From: Geobacillus proteiniphilus
GTDB taxonomy: Bacteria; Bacillota; Bacilli; Bacillales; Anoxybacillaceae
Assembly (NCBI RefSeq): GCF_001908025.1
Contig: NZ_MQMG01000024.1
Coordinates: 1-49,793, forward strand
Length of the DNA stretch: 49,793 nucleotides
Reading direction: 5' to 3'
Shown: piece by piece, positions 1 through 8,665 of the stretch
Numbering within the stretch: position 1 is the first letter of the stretch
How the letters are laid out: each line of letters begins with the position of its first letter
The notes under the pieces: model-generated
Database searches by the model: none
Seen by the model: only the letters and a program-made list of their open reading frames with translations
What the model was told of the DNA's origin: nothing
Program-made: the position numbers and the translations under genes

Positions 1-32
1 GTATATCTACAATGACGAATCCAACCTTGAAC

Positions 33-88
33 ATCCCTGCGATGCTCAATGGGATGATCCGTGTGGAGTTTTCATAAAACTTTTGACC
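33..88. repeat. Dispersed repeat copy A (~55 bp)
   Basis: This stretch aligns without gaps to 12722-12777, with roughly 46 of 55 bases equal by eye and an identical core GTGTGGAGTTTTCATA. In both copies one frame reads a similar peptide (DAQ, CGVFI, LLT), but neither sits in a convincing gene. It is probably the end of a mobile element or the tail of an eroded transposase. The window starts just upstream, so the full repeat cannot be judged. Confidence 0.55.
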
Positions 89-330
89 TTGCCTCTACAA
101 CAAATTATAAACTGAGAACAATTGATTTTCCATGTATTTTTCCTCAAAAAGCGGAATATATGATTAGTTTATGTCAAAAATCATTCAAAAGTTCTTGATC
201 AAACTCATTTTTTCCTTAAAAATAGGAATTTATTGCTATATGTTGCCCTCTTCCCCTATAAATTTTTAACTAAGAAGAGGTCAGGGATTCGAGTGAGTAA
301 ACTATTTGTTGGTGGAATTCAGGAATGATC

Positions 331-372
331 CCCGATGATCATTGCGAACGAAAGTTCGCAATGATCATCGGG
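331..372. repeat. Perfect 19-bp inverted repeat, GAAA loop
   Basis: Two perfectly complementary 19-base arms (331-349 and 354-372; the left arm begins CCCGATGATCATTGCG) flank a GAAA tetraloop. No T-run follows on either strand, so a simple intrinsic terminator is unlikely. It lies in an AT-rich 640-bp stretch downstream of the S-layer gene that has no recognisable CDS. It may be a structured RNA, a mobile-element end or a protein-binding palindrome. Confidence 0.7.
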
Positions 373-421
373 ACTACCAAGCGAAGCACGGCAGGATCCA
401 ACAGCCAATCTCATGCAAAAA

Positions 422-481
422 GGACTCTCTCCCTGCTATGATGATTGGGAACATCTACCCAAAACAGAAGGGAGAGAGTCC
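422..481. repeat. 13-bp inverted repeat with short ORF start
   Basis: GGACTCTCTCCCT (422-434) and AGGGAGAGAGTCC (469-481) are exact inverted repeats around 34 bases. The right arm runs directly into an ATG at 482 followed by 12 codons and a stop, which looks like the beginning of a broken transposase gene. The 9-mer AGAGAGTCC also forms the stem of the S-layer terminator at 612-634, so this may be duplicated or rearranged sequence. Nothing else in 482-607 is recognisable. Confidence 0.45.
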
Positions 482-607
482 ATGAACATTCAACAATATC
501 TTGCCAATGGCCTTTATTAGAAGAACTGGAGAAACCATTCATCCGCACCCTGCCAAAGCTGCGGACTTTATACCCTACAGCGTCGCACCCATGCCGGGCG
601 TACACAA

Positions 608-634
608 AAACAGAGAGTCCATTTAGGACTCTCT
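608..634 (-). terminator. Intrinsic terminator of the S-layer gene
   Basis: On the minus strand AGAGAGTCC, a 5-base loop and GGACTCTCT form a 9-bp stem followed by GTTTTTGTG, 13 bases past the S-layer stop codon. Confidence 0.8.
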
Positions 635-646
635 GCCTCTATCAAA

Positions 647-3556
647 TTACTTAACTGTAATTGTAGTTCCAACTTGAATCGGATTTTGAAGGGTGCTTTG
701 ATCTTTAACAGCAGCGTTGTTCACGACTTTTACTTTCAAAGCAGACAGCAAGTTAACATCAAGGGTTACATCGCCAACCGCTTTGGTCGTTCCCGTTTGA
801 ACGAGAATATCCGTTCCGGAATCAAACGCATTATTTCCGTTTACATCCAAGTACAAGCGGTTGTCCGCAGTGGTTGACTCATTATTGTCAGCACCTTTAT
901 CTACTTTTGCTTTAAAGGTGACGACATATTTGCCAGCGTCAGTCCCCGTGCCGTCATCAAACTGAACGATGTTGCCATTATATGTCGTTGCAACTTCCAC
1001 GCCATTGATCACAAATTGGAAATCAGACGGCGTAGTAGCTCCAACGGAATTCACCGACTCCGAGAATCCGAGAACGAGCAATCCATTGCTGGAAATGGTT
1101 GCTGTTTTCAGTTCTGGTGAAACATCGTCATTCAAGCGCACGTTTGCCACTTTCGGATCGGCGATGTTTCCGGCTTTGTCCTTGATGTTGTTGATATTCA
1201 ATGCATATTGGCCGTCTTTCGTGATCGACTTCGCCGGAATGTTCAAAGTCACTGTGATGTTTGTCGCTGCGCTGCTGGAGCTGCCGCTACCATGTGCAAT
1301 CGTTACATAGCTTCCAGACGGCAGCGGTTTGCCGTTTAACAAGTAGTTGTTGACATCTTGAACTGTGGCCAAGTCCAAGCCGACGTTGTCCGTCATCGTC
1401 AGCGAGATTGTCGTGCCGGACGTTTGGCTTGTTGCAGCTACAGCCGATACAGATCCTTCATTCACCACTGGCTTGGAGCTGTCCGAAGAAGCGCCGACGG
1501 TGACTGTCGTAACAGCTGCTGCGTTCCGGTTTGCCTGCGTGGACAAGTCTTGTACTACATCATTGCCGACACGCAATGTATACGTTCCAGCGCTCAAAGA
1601 GCTGCTAAGCGGAATAATGACTTCTGTGTTATCATCATTGTTTACTGCAGCACCGCCAGCATTCAAACGGCTCGTGACATCTTCGCCTCCAGCTGTGATC
1701 AATCTGAAGTCGGAGCCAATTTTCGCTACGTCCTCATTGAATTTCAAAACAATGGCGCCGTTCGTATACGTATTGCCTGCATATTGGCCGCCAGCAGCAA
1801 CATAAGAAGCACCAGCCACTGTCGGGCGAGCCGTATCTTTCGTCAATGTAATGCTGTGCGTTGTAGCTGATTTCGCATTGCCATTGACATCTTTAATGCC
1901 ATTGCCGAGCACAAGCGTGCCTGAAAATACACCGCTGTCGTTAAACGGCACTGCGCTTCCCAATGCCAGACGAACCGTCTTTCCAGCTGTCCCCGATTTA
2001 ATGGTCGCTGTGATCGTGCCGCCTTGCGGATTGCCGTTCAAATCAAGCACGCGCGTATAACCCGCAAAGGTCGATGCATCCATTGCTTTGTCAAACGTCA
2101 CTTCGATGAGGTTATCGCGGACCACTTTGACATCTTGCACAGTCGGCGCCACTGCATCACTGGATACAGTAAACGATTTCGTCGTCGGATTCGGCTGTAA
2201 GAAATTGTTTGCGTAATCTTTAAAGTTGAGCAATGTCAAGTCATATGTTTTTCCAGCTTCAAGCGCTTGAGCTGTCGTCAAGATGATTTCATTCGGATTC
2301 GACCCATCTTGAACTGACGCAGCTTGACCGCCGACATACGCAATCGCGCCGCTTGCTTGCACAGGCTCGCTAAATACAAGCGTCACTTTTGTCGTCGTAG
2401 ATTTCGCCGTGGCTTTCACTTCTTTCAATGTCGGTGCCACTGTATCTTTGACAACTAGATTCGTGGAGTAAGAGTCTACTGTTTTTCCGTATTTGTCTTT
2501 AATATTTTCGACGATGAATTTGAACGGTGCATCATTGACTACGCCAAACTTATTGATAATGCCCGACGTTGTCGTGATAGTAACCGTTTTTCCGTCATCG
2601 GACCACGAAATGTCTGCTGAACCATCCAACGTCGCGAGAGTGCTAGCACTGGAATCCGAGCTTTTTTGGATTTTATAGTTGTTTTTATTGCTGGCTGTCG
2701 ATCTGTCAACCGCTTTATTAAATTTAATTTCAATTTGTTTGGCGTTCACTACAGCAACACTTTCGACTTTGAAAGGCAACGCCGCTTCATATGCCGCATT
2801 GGCGTCTTGCGCTGCTTTTTGCAGTTCGGTTTTGAACGCATCGGTTACTTTCGATACATATTGGTTGACTTGGTCAAGCGCAGCTTTCGCTTTGTCCAAG
2901 TTGCCGGCTTTGACAGCGTCTTGCGCTTCACGCGCTTTCATCGAAACCGTGATGTCATAAACTAAGCTGTCGCGCAGTTTTTGCGCTTCGGCTTTGAATT
3001 GCGAACGAAGCAGGTCGCGCGTCGATTGGCCGTATACGCGGTCGAGGATGACGGTGCGCGTTTTGAGCTCGTACGAAATTTTGTGATAGAGCTCTTCTGC
3101 TTTTTTCAAGTCTTTCGCTTCGACAGCTTTCGCCAAGTCTTGACGCAGACCGTCAAGTTTGACTGCGTAGTTGTAAGCGTCGATGTACGTAGCCACGCGC
3201 GCTTCGCCCGATTTCGGGTTGGCTTTGAATACATACGTTTCGTATGTAGCTTGCAAGTCAGCCAAATACGCGTCTTTTTTCGCGCCGCCGGCTTTGTTCA
3301 CAACAGCGACAGCGTTTGCATACGCTTGTTTTGCTTTGTTGTAGGCTGCATACACATCGCTGATGTTCGGGAGTTTACCCGTTTCCGTTACCGTGTGGCT
3401 GTACGTATAGTATGCTTCTTTAAATTGCGCTTTCGCTTGGCTGACGACCGTCGCAACGTCCGTTGCTGCTTGGGAAGCATGCGGGTTGGCTGCGACGAAA
3501 GCGCTCGCTGCTACAGCGCTGGCTGTGGCGAGTTTGACTGCTTTCTTTTTGTCCAT
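647..3556 (-). CDS. S-layer protein, SbsA/SbsC type
   Basis: This is the surface-layer protein that forms the crystalline coat outside the cell wall. The start MDKKKAVKLATASAV followed by a hydrophobic stretch ending near ANPHASQA is a Sec signal peptide of about 30 residues, almost the same as in G. stearothermophilus SbsA/SbsC. Residues ~31-270 are Ala/Lys-rich and helical (many EA, AK, DKAK runs). In SbsC this part binds secondary cell-wall polymer, and no SLH motifs are present. The remainder is a series of beta-sandwich Ig-like modules with recurring F-(N/S)-(K/E)-x-V strands, DTVAPT/DTARPT linkers and a Big_5-like pattern. The length of 969 aa is in the usual 900-1200 range. I chose ATG 3556 over an upstream in-frame TTG (3565) because the family begins MD(R/K)KKAVKL, although the AAGGGGG box is then 12 bases away. 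It is monocistronic with a terminator at 608-634. Confidence 0.92.
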   Translation of the reverse strand: MDKKKAVKLATASAVAASAFVAANPHASQAATDVATVVSQAKAQFKEAYYTYSHTVTETGKLPNISDVYAAYNKAKQAYANAVAVVNKAGGAKKDAYLADLQATYETYVFKANPKSGEARVATYIDAYNYAVKLDGLRQDLAKAVEAKDLKKAEELYHKISYELKTRTVILDRVYGQSTRDLLRSQFKAEAQKLRDSLVYDITVSMKAREAQDAVKAGNLDKAKAALDQVNQYVSKVTDAFKTELQKAAQDANAAYEAALPFKVESVAVVNAKQIEIKFNKAVDRSTASNKNNYKIQKSSDSSASTLATLDGSADISWSDDGKTVTITTTSGIINKFGVVNDAPFKFIVENIKDKYGKTVDSYSTNLVVKDTVAPTLKEVKATAKSTTTKVTLVFSEPVQASGAIAYVGGQAASVQDGSNPNEIILTTAQALEAGKTYDLTLLNFKDYANNFLQPNPTTKSFTVSSDAVAPTVQDVKVVRDNLIEVTFDKAMDASTFAGYTRVLDLNGNPQGGTITATIKSGTAGKTVRLALGSAVPFNDSGVFSGTLVLGNGIKDVNGNAKSATTHSITLTKDTARPTVAGASYVAAGGQYAGNTYTNGAIVLKFNEDVAKIGSDFRLITAGGEDVTSRLNAGGAAVNNDDNTEVIIPLSSSLSAGTYTLRVGNDVVQDLSTQANRNAAAVTTVTVGASSDSSKPVVNEGSVSAVAATSQTSGTTISLTMTDNVGLDLATVQDVNNYLLNGKPLPSGSYVTIAHGSGSSSSAATNITVTLNIPAKSITKDGQYALNINNIKDKAGNIADPKVANVRLNDDVSPELKTATISSNGLLVLGFSESVNSVGATTPSDFQFVINGVEVATTYNGNIVQFDDGTGTDAGKYVVTFKAKVDKGADNNESTTADNRLYLDVNGNNAFDSGTDILVQTGTTKAVGDVTLDVNLLSALKVKVVNNAAVKDQSTLQNPIQVGTTITVK

Positions 3557-3595
3557 AAAGCCCAAAATCCCCCTTCGTTTTTATGAAACTTTAGA

Positions 3596-3708
3596 GCAAT
3601 GGGTACTAAACGTTTCCGTTTAGTAGATTCATTGCCTAAAAGGTGCTAACATCAACCAATATCATCCTTGACGGCTAGATGCTGGGCTGATTAGAAAGCC
3701 TAGCATCT
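3596..3708 (-). promoter_or_regulatory. Structured 5' leader of the S-layer gene
   Basis: Two strong hairpins lie between the S-layer start codon and a probable promoter near 3754-3782 (minus strand TAGAAT, 17 bp, TATTAT). Hairpin one is TACTAAACG-TTTC-CGTTTAGTA (3604-3625), extended by GCAATG/CATTGC (3596-3635). Hairpin two is 3677-3708 (AGATGCT/AGCATCT plus GGCT/AGCC). Long stable leaders are known for S-layer mRNAs, so a stabilising role is a reasonable inference. The rest of 3709-3929 holds no gene I recognise. Confidence 0.55.
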
Positions 3709-3929
3709 GTTGCTAGCACTTGAGCATAATTCCTCAATGCTCCACGTCTCCTATAATAATACATTTTTCTTCTAAATTCTAGCCCTAAATACAAATTTTT
3801 TAGAGAATATGCCATTGAAATTATTGCCATCGATGGCGACATTGATATGAATATGCTGGAAATCAGAATGTTAGAACGATATTTTTGCAGATTGATGGGT
3901 TTCGTTGGAAACCATTTTGTACAAAAACA

Positions 3930-4709
3930 TCAATCGTTTTTCTTCACCGTGACGTCCATCGGTTGGCCAAGCGTCATTTTGACAACGTCATAGCGGTCAT
4001 TCAAGTACAAATCGAGAAAGCGGAACTGGCCTGGAAATTGCTCTGGGCTGTTCGTGATGGAAAATTGCAGCTGCATCGCGTAGTCGCCGCTGTTGGCGAG
4101 CTGTTCGGCGATTTTTTCGATCTCTTCCTTCGGCACGTTGTACGCTTTCAAGTAAGAGATCGAGTCGGCGATCGCTTCGGCGTTGTCGTTGAAGAAAATG
4201 GAGAGCGTCACCGTTGCGCCGTCGATGCGGCCTTCAAGCGGCAATGACATATTTTGGCCGTATAAATACCAGCCGAACAGACGATTTCCTTTTTGCCGCT
4301 CAATGACGAACGGGACGGATTCATTTCCTGCCCGAAGGATGTACTGCCCTTTCAATGAGCGGGCGACAAGGGCGAGAAGTTCGTCTTTTGTGAACGGCAC
4401 GTATTGGATGGCGTCCCCTTGCTTGGCATACAGCCCGCCTCCGAGGCTGTAATAGACGGCGCCGCCTGCCCGTTTTTGGCTGTAGACGCGATACTCGCGC
4501 CCTTGTTTCGCCGTCATGGCGGGCTGCCATGCCGCTCCGTTCAGGTGGTATAGGGGCGTGTCGCGCAAAATGACGACTTTGCCGATCATGCCTTGTTTCC
4601 ATTGAACTTGCCCCCATTGGACGGCAGCGTCAACCGTTTGCCCATTTCCTCCGAGGGCGATGGCGGCGGCGAGGCAGATGGCGGCCGCCATTTGGGATGC
4701 ATGTTTCAT
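3930..4709 (-). CDS. Secreted protein of unknown function
   Basis: I do not recognise this 259-residue protein. MKHASQMAAAICLAAAIALGG followed by a cleavage region near VDAA is a clear Sec signal peptide, so it is exported. The mature part has a short SH3-like beta region around residues 35-95 (GMIGKVVIL, YRVYSQKR, GGGLYAKQGD) and a mixed C-terminal half. There are no cysteines, no LPxTG and no membrane anchor after the signal. ATG 4709 has GAGGAGG nine bases upstream and is preferred over ATG 4736. It follows the NlpC/P60 hydrolase gene by 45 bp on the same strand, so the two are probably co-transcribed and both act in the wall. Confidence 0.7.
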   Translation of the reverse strand: MKHASQMAAAICLAAAIALGGNGQTVDAAVQWGQVQWKQGMIGKVVILRDTPLYHLNGAAWQPAMTAKQGREYRVYSQKRAGGAVYYSLGGGLYAKQGDAIQYVPFTKDELLALVARSLKGQYILRAGNESVPFVIERQKGNRLFGWYLYGQNMSLPLEGRIDGATVTLSIFFNDNAEAIADSISYLKAYNVPKEEIEKIAEQLANSGDYAMQLQFSITNSPEQFPGQFRFLDLYLNDRYDVVKMTLGQPMDVTVKKND

Positions 4710-4754
4710 CTTCGCGTTCCTCCTCGTTTTGCTCATCGTTGTCGTTCCAGCATG

Positions 4755-6110
4755 CTAAAAGAACCGCTTCGCCCCCAAGTACCGCTGTTTCCAATACGAT
4801 TGGTCGAGGCGGCTGATCGTCACGCCGGTCGAGGCGCCGCTATGGATAAACTGGCCGTTGCCGATATAGATGCCGGCGTGCGATGGACCGTTGGTGGTCG
4901 TGGCGAAAAAAACGATGTCGCCGACTTCCGGGGCGGAAACCGATGCGCCTGCATTCCACATCAAGGCGACGGTGCGCGGGATGGGGACGCCTTGTTGCTG
5001 GAAAAGGTAGAAAATGAAGCCGCTGCAGTCAAACCCCTCTTCCGGCGCATCGCCGCCCCAAACGTATGGGGTTCCGAGCAGCTCAGCCGCATCGGCGACG
5101 AGTTCGATGACGTCCAGCTTCGCCGCAAGGGCTTGTCCGATCAGGCGCTCATATGTTTCGCCGTCAACGACGCCGGTCGCTGGGAGTTTGGCCGCTTGTT
5201 GGAAACGGCGGACGGCATCGGCGGTGGCGGTGCCGTAGTAGCCGGTGATGGCTGTGTAGAAGTAACCGAGCTCTTTCAGCTTCGTCTGAATGCGCTTGAC
5301 GTCTTCACCGAGCGCGCCGATTGAGAGACGAATCGCCGGACGCTCGCGCTCGATCGGTGCAGGCGGGGGTGTTTTCTCTTTCACTGCGCTCGCAAGGCGG
5401 GCGGCGGTTTGGTTGTCGACCGCGCCGGTCACTGGCAGGCCGTTGTCGCGTTGGAAGCGGCGGACAGCGTCGGCCGTCAGCACCCCATAGTAGCCCGTGA
5501 CTTCCGAATAGGTAAAGTAGCCGAGTTGTTTGAGCTGTTGCTGCAGCTCGCGGACTTGGTCGCCGCGCGCCCCAACAGTCAGCGTCGCAGACGGTGAGGG
5601 CGAGGAACCTTCTTCTTTTTGCTTCAGCCGTTCAAGCGTCGCCCGATCCGCCCGCCCGGTGGCGGGAAGCCCGTTCGCCCGCTGAAACTGCTTCACCGCA
5701 TCGGCCGTCACCGCGCCATAGTAGCCGGTGATTTGTGGGTGGCGAAAATAGCCGAGCTGTTTCAGCCGGCGTTGCAAATCACTGACGGCCGCGCCGCGGG
5801 AACCGATGGCGAGCGTGTCGTTTGACGTAGGCGCGCTTTTGAGCTTCGCGTAGGTGGCGTCATCGACGATGCCGGTGGCTGGCAAGTTCATCGCCCGTTG
5901 GAACGCTTTGACCGCTTCTTCGGTAATGGCGCCAAAGTAGCCGGTCGCTTGCGGATACGTGAAAAAGCCTTTTTCTTTCAAGCGCTGCTGGAGCTGTTTG
6001 ATTTCAGGGGAACTCATGCCTTTCTTCCATTCCGCCGCTTGGCTCTCGTCCGGCGCGAGAAAAAAGGCCGAAGCCATCGCAACGGCGAAAACAACGTGAT
6101 TTGGTTTCAC
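4755..6110 (-). CDS. Peptidoglycan-binding (x4) NlpC/P60 hydrolase
   Basis: A secreted cell-wall hydrolase, probably a gamma-D-glutamyl-diamino-acid endopeptidase that cuts stem peptides. The order is signal peptide (residues 1-25, ending SQAAE), then four PG_binding_1 repeats at about 30-90, 100-165, 178-238 and 265-327. Each repeat has the pattern LQxRLKxLGYF..TGYYG..T.DAV..FQR..GLPATG. A C-terminal NlpC/P60 domain follows (about 335-451). The catalytic Cys is in FDCSGFIFYLF and the His in SHAGIYIGNGQFIHS, and both are present. Linkers are Pro/Ser rich. Translation starts at GTG 6110 behind GAGAGGG. The four near-identical repeats could recombine and change in number between strains. Confidence 0.9.
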   Translation of the reverse strand: MKPNHVVFAVAMASAFFLAPDESQAAEWKKGMSSPEIKQLQQRLKEKGFFTYPQATGYFGAITEEAVKAFQRAMNLPATGIVDDATYAKLKSAPTSNDTLAIGSRGAAVSDLQRRLKQLGYFRHPQITGYYGAVTADAVKQFQRANGLPATGRADRATLERLKQKEEGSSPSPSATLTVGARGDQVRELQQQLKQLGYFTYSEVTGYYGVLTADAVRRFQRDNGLPVTGAVDNQTAARLASAVKEKTPPPAPIERERPAIRLSIGALGEDVKRIQTKLKELGYFYTAITGYYGTATADAVRRFQQAAKLPATGVVDGETYERLIGQALAAKLDVIELVADAAELLGTPYVWGGDAPEEGFDCSGFIFYLFQQQGVPIPRTVALMWNAGASVSAPEVGDIVFFATTTNGPSHAGIYIGNGQFIHSGASTGVTISRLDQSYWKQRYLGAKRFF

Positions 6111-6292
6111 GGATGCGCCCTCTCCCTTCGCCGTCTGTTTCGTTTTTCATCTTTCATTGAGGCCTCATGCGGGATAGTTCCTCAGGCCGGCTTGACGTCC
6201 CGCAGCCAAAAATAGTAATGTTCTATATTTTCAGTATAACGGACGAAAGCCATGAAAGGAAACGATTTTTTTTATTGGAAGAAGGAAGAAGT

Positions 6293-6802
6293 TTATGCGC
6301 CGGAACGGGGCGTGCTTCGCTTCGGAGGCGACGGATACGTGAACAAATACGACACGCGTCGATCATCGACAAGGTAAATCGACTGCAGCACTTCATAAAT
6401 GAGCTGTTTTTCCATCGCCAGCCATTCGTCAGCGCGGATCGGGATGTATTTTTGCCTCGGTTCGTTCCACTCGTAGAGGGCGACGGTAAACTTTTTTTGG
6501 CGAAGGTCGAGCTTGACGATAAACATGTACAACTGGCTCGTGCATTTAAACACAAAATAGAGCTGAGCTTCGGACGAGCACGTGATCGTGCGAAACAGCG
6601 CCTCGCCTTCAGACGAAAATCGCATCCGTCCACCTTCGTTTTTCAGCGAGCGCAGCGAATCAGTGAAACTGGCCGGGGCGATCGTTTTCAGCCGCACGGA
6701 AAACGGATTTTTCATTTCCTTAATATAGATGTGGTACATTTTTTGGGCGTGTTTCTCCCCGTTTCGTTCACAAATGACAAAATCGGCAAGATAAATGTTC
6801 AC
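6293..6802 (-). CDS. Hypothetical protein, 169 aa
   Basis: Not recognised. The product has no signal peptide or membrane segment. It is rich in beta-type sequence (LYFVFKCTSQLYMFIVKLDL) and has a basic Pro/Ser C-terminal tail that may be disordered. Translation starts at GTG 6802 with AAAGAGGGGG upstream. A -10-like TATACT lies beyond the stop at about 6232 and belongs to the hydrolase gene downstream rather than to this one. It sits between wall genes and the XRE/ssbB/ywpF cluster. A coding region is supported by the good ribosome site, uninterrupted length and codon use similar to its neighbours. Confidence 0.6.
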   Translation of the reverse strand: MNIYLADFVICERNGEKHAQKMYHIYIKEMKNPFSVRLKTIAPASFTDSLRSLKNEGGRMRFSSEGEALFRTITCSSEAQLYFVFKCTSQLYMFIVKLDLRQKKFTVALYEWNEPRQKYIPIRADEWLAMEKQLIYEVLQSIYLVDDRRVSYLFTYPSPPKRSTPRSGA

Positions 6803-7010
6803 CTTGACCCCCTCTTTTTGGTTCGTAATTTCCCATTTTTAACTAATTGTACTATGTCCTTCCTGGACAAAAAAGATGCCGAACGACGGAATCACTGACA
6901 AATCCGTTCTGATTTGGAAACAAAGAGAGAAATGGGCTAAAAAGGAACAACCATTGGCTCCATGCTTTTCTATCTTTAAAGAGTAATGATGAAAAGCGTG
7001 GTGACGAACG

Positions 7011-7418
7011 ATGACAAACTTGGGAGAAACGCTCAAACAACTGCGGAAACAACGGCGCTGGACACAGGAAGAGCTGGCCGAGCAGCTGAACGTGTCGCGT
7101 TCGCAAATCAGCAAATGGGAAAACGGCAGCTTGCTTCCGGATGTGCAGTCGCTTGAGAAGCTATGCCAGTTATTTGACGTCAGCGCCGATTTTTTGCTTG
7201 GCGGCGAAACGCGCCAGCGCGAGCTGTTGCGCGAAGTGACGGACATGTACGGAACGGCGGACGTGCATGAAACGGCGCTCGCGGCGTTGGACTACCTGCT
7301 TCAGAACCGGGAGATGAGCGAAGCGGTGTACGCGCTCGCGAAGCTGCCGGATAAAAAGCGGAAACATGTCGAAACGATGATCGTGACGATCGTGAAAGAG
7401 TGCTCCGAGCTCATTTAG
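7011..7418 (+). CDS. XRE-family transcriptional regulator
   Basis: A 135-residue DNA-binding protein. Residues ~5-60 are a classic HTH_3 domain (LKQLRKQRRWTQEELAEQL, then VSRSQISKWENG, then PDVQSLEKLCQLFDVSADFLL), where SRSQISKWENG is the recognition helix. The C-terminal 70 residues are helical and charged (KLPDKKRKHVETMIVTIVKE) and probably dimerise. The gene stands alone on the plus strand, convergent with ssbB. An inverted repeat GCGCTA/TAGCGC follows at 7439-7462 but lacks a T-run. The target operator cannot be read from the window. Confidence 0.85.
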   Translation: MTNLGETLKQLRKQRRWTQEELAEQLNVSRSQISKWENGSLLPDVQSLEKLCQLFDVSADFLLGGETRQRELLREVTDMYGTADVHETALAALDYLLQNREMSEAVYALAKLPDKKRKHVETMIVTIVKECSELI

Positions 7419-7538
7419 CTCCCCCATGCTGAAAAAAAGCGCTAACAACGACGTGCTAGCGCCATCCGTTGGGGGAGTGTTTGGGGACACGTTCTTTCTC
7501 TTGGGGATTCGCTTTGAAAGGCATGTATGGGGAAACGA

Positions 7539-7886
7539 CTATACGTGCTCCGGCCATTCTGGTTTCTTTCCGGAGTGGAGAAATTGGACGGACTCCGCGA
7601 CGACTTCGGTGACATAGACGCGTTGACCGTCTTTTTTATCGTAGCGGCGCGTTTGGATTCTCCCCGTCACCGCCACCATCGATCCTTTTCGGCAATAGTT
7701 GGCGGTATGTTCCGCCGTTTTCCGCCATAAAACGCATGGAACGAAATCGGCGTCAATCCCTCCTTCCGCGTTGCGAAAATTTCTCGCCACCGCCAGCGTG
7801 ACAGTTGTGACGGCAGCCCCTTCGGCCGTGTAGCGAAGCTCGGGATCTTTCGTCAACCGGCCGACCAACACGACTTGGTTGATCAT
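7539..7886 (-). CDS. ssbB: Single-stranded DNA-binding protein SsbB
   Basis: A short SSB of 115 residues: a single OB fold ([20 protein letters not shown], then [53 protein letters not shown]). It lacks the long Gly/Pro linker and acidic DDDIPF tail that replicative SsbA carries. That matches competence-type SsbB (YwpH), which coats incoming DNA during transformation. Adjacency to ywpF is as in B. subtilis. The start is placed at MINQ (7886) by homology. ATG 7898 (MRQHMINQ) has a better-spaced GGAGG and may be the real start. Confidence 0.88.
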   Translation of the reverse strand: MINQVVLVGRLTKDPELRYTAEGAAVTTVTLAVARNFRNAEGGIDADFVPCVLWRKTAEHTANYCRKGSMVAVTGRIQTRRYDKKDGQRVYVTEVVAESVQFLHSGKKPEWPEHV

Positions 7887-7950
7887 GTGTTGGCGCATCC
7901 CCCCTTTCCTCCACCGCACCTTTATGATAACGAATCTCGTTTTGGGTCGT

Positions 7951-7964
7951 AAAATCGCGATTTT
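7951..7964. promoter_or_regulatory. Palindrome upstream of ssbB, possible ComK box
   Basis: AAAATCGCGATTTT is a perfect 14-bp palindrome about 65 bp upstream of ssbB. It is followed on the minus strand by TTTACG, 18 bp and TATCAT as a possible promoter. In B. subtilis ssbB is controlled by ComK, which binds A-tract/T-tract pairs of the form AAAAN5TTTT. The spacing here is N6 and only one box is clear, so this is a tentative assignment. Confidence 0.35.
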
Positions 7965-8119
7965 TGCATTTTTTTGCGCACTCTATGGATACAATCCAGC
8001 GAAAAAGGCGAAATCTTCGTCGACAATGGCGGGGCAAAATGGCGTTTTTGCCATCTGGCGGAAAAAAATGCAGATCGTTTTTCAGCAGCAGGGGCGGCAT
8101 CCCGTTTTTCTCCCCTCGT

Positions 8120-8135
8120 CCGCCTGTGCTATAAT
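8120..8135 (+). promoter_or_regulatory. Extended -10 promoter of ywpF
   Basis: TGCTATAAT (TATAAT at 8130-8135 with TGn directly before it) lies 33 bp upstream of the ywpF start codon. The -35 region is poor, which is common for extended -10 promoters. Confidence 0.6.
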
Positions 8136-8168
8136 CTTGAATAAGACAACGGTAACGAGGTGGACGAG

Positions 8169-8609
8169 ATGAAAACGTTCAAGCTTGTCGGGCTCTCGGT
8201 CATCGACGACGACATGCACCGCCAAGACATCCCGTTTATTGACGGGCTGATCATCAACAAAGAAGACGGGCAAAACCGCTGGCTCGTGGAGGCGTATTTG
8301 GATGACGACTATGAGCCGATGTTTGTGAGCTTGCAGCGGCGTCCGGAGTTTCAACTGCAAGTGACGATCACCCACACGAGCAACGACCCGGCCAACATGC
8401 TCGTCGCCGTCCGTTCGATCACGAAAATGAACGGCCATATCAGCGTCTTGATGGAAGGGCTGATGATCCCGCGGCGCACCCATTTGGCGGAAGTCGTGCT
8501 GGCCGGCCTTGTCGAGAAAGGGCTGCAAGGCGAGGCGCTGCTTCAGGAGTTTCGCCAACAAATGAATGAACAGATCGGCCTCAAGGCGCCGCATGAACGA
8601 AAAAGGTAA
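8169..8609 (+). CDS. ywpF: YwpF-like protein
   Basis: A 146-residue cytoplasmic protein starting MKTFKLVGLSVIDDD, the recognisable N-terminus of the YwpF family found beside ssbB in Bacillus. Its biochemical role is not known to me. The sequence alternates beta strands (INKEDGQNRWLVEAYLD, FQLQVTITH) with a helical C-terminus. ATG 8169 sits eight bases after ACGAGG and is preferred over in-frame GTG 8160, which overlaps that box. It is followed immediately by a terminator that overlaps its stop codon. Confidence 0.75.
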   Translation: MKTFKLVGLSVIDDDMHRQDIPFIDGLIINKEDGQNRWLVEAYLDDDYEPMFVSLQRRPEFQLQVTITHTSNDPANMLVAVRSITKMNGHISVLMEGLMIPRRTHLAEVVLAGLVEKGLQGEALLQEFRQQMNEQIGLKAPHERKR

Positions 8610-8641
8610 AAGGCTGGGGGACGCGCTCTCCAGCCTTTTTG
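8608..8641. terminator. Bidirectional terminator of ywpF and the sortase gene
   Basis: AAAAGGCTGG ... CCAGCCTTTT forms a 10-bp stem with T-runs on both sides. It lies between the convergent ywpF and sortase genes. Confidence 0.85.
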
Positions 8642-8665
8642 TTTGCCTTCCTGCAGGCAAGCGGA

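Noticed and set aside
5100-6060. Internal repeats in the hydrolase gene as a possible repeat array
   Set aside because: They are the DNA of the four peptidoglycan-binding domains and are explained by the protein.
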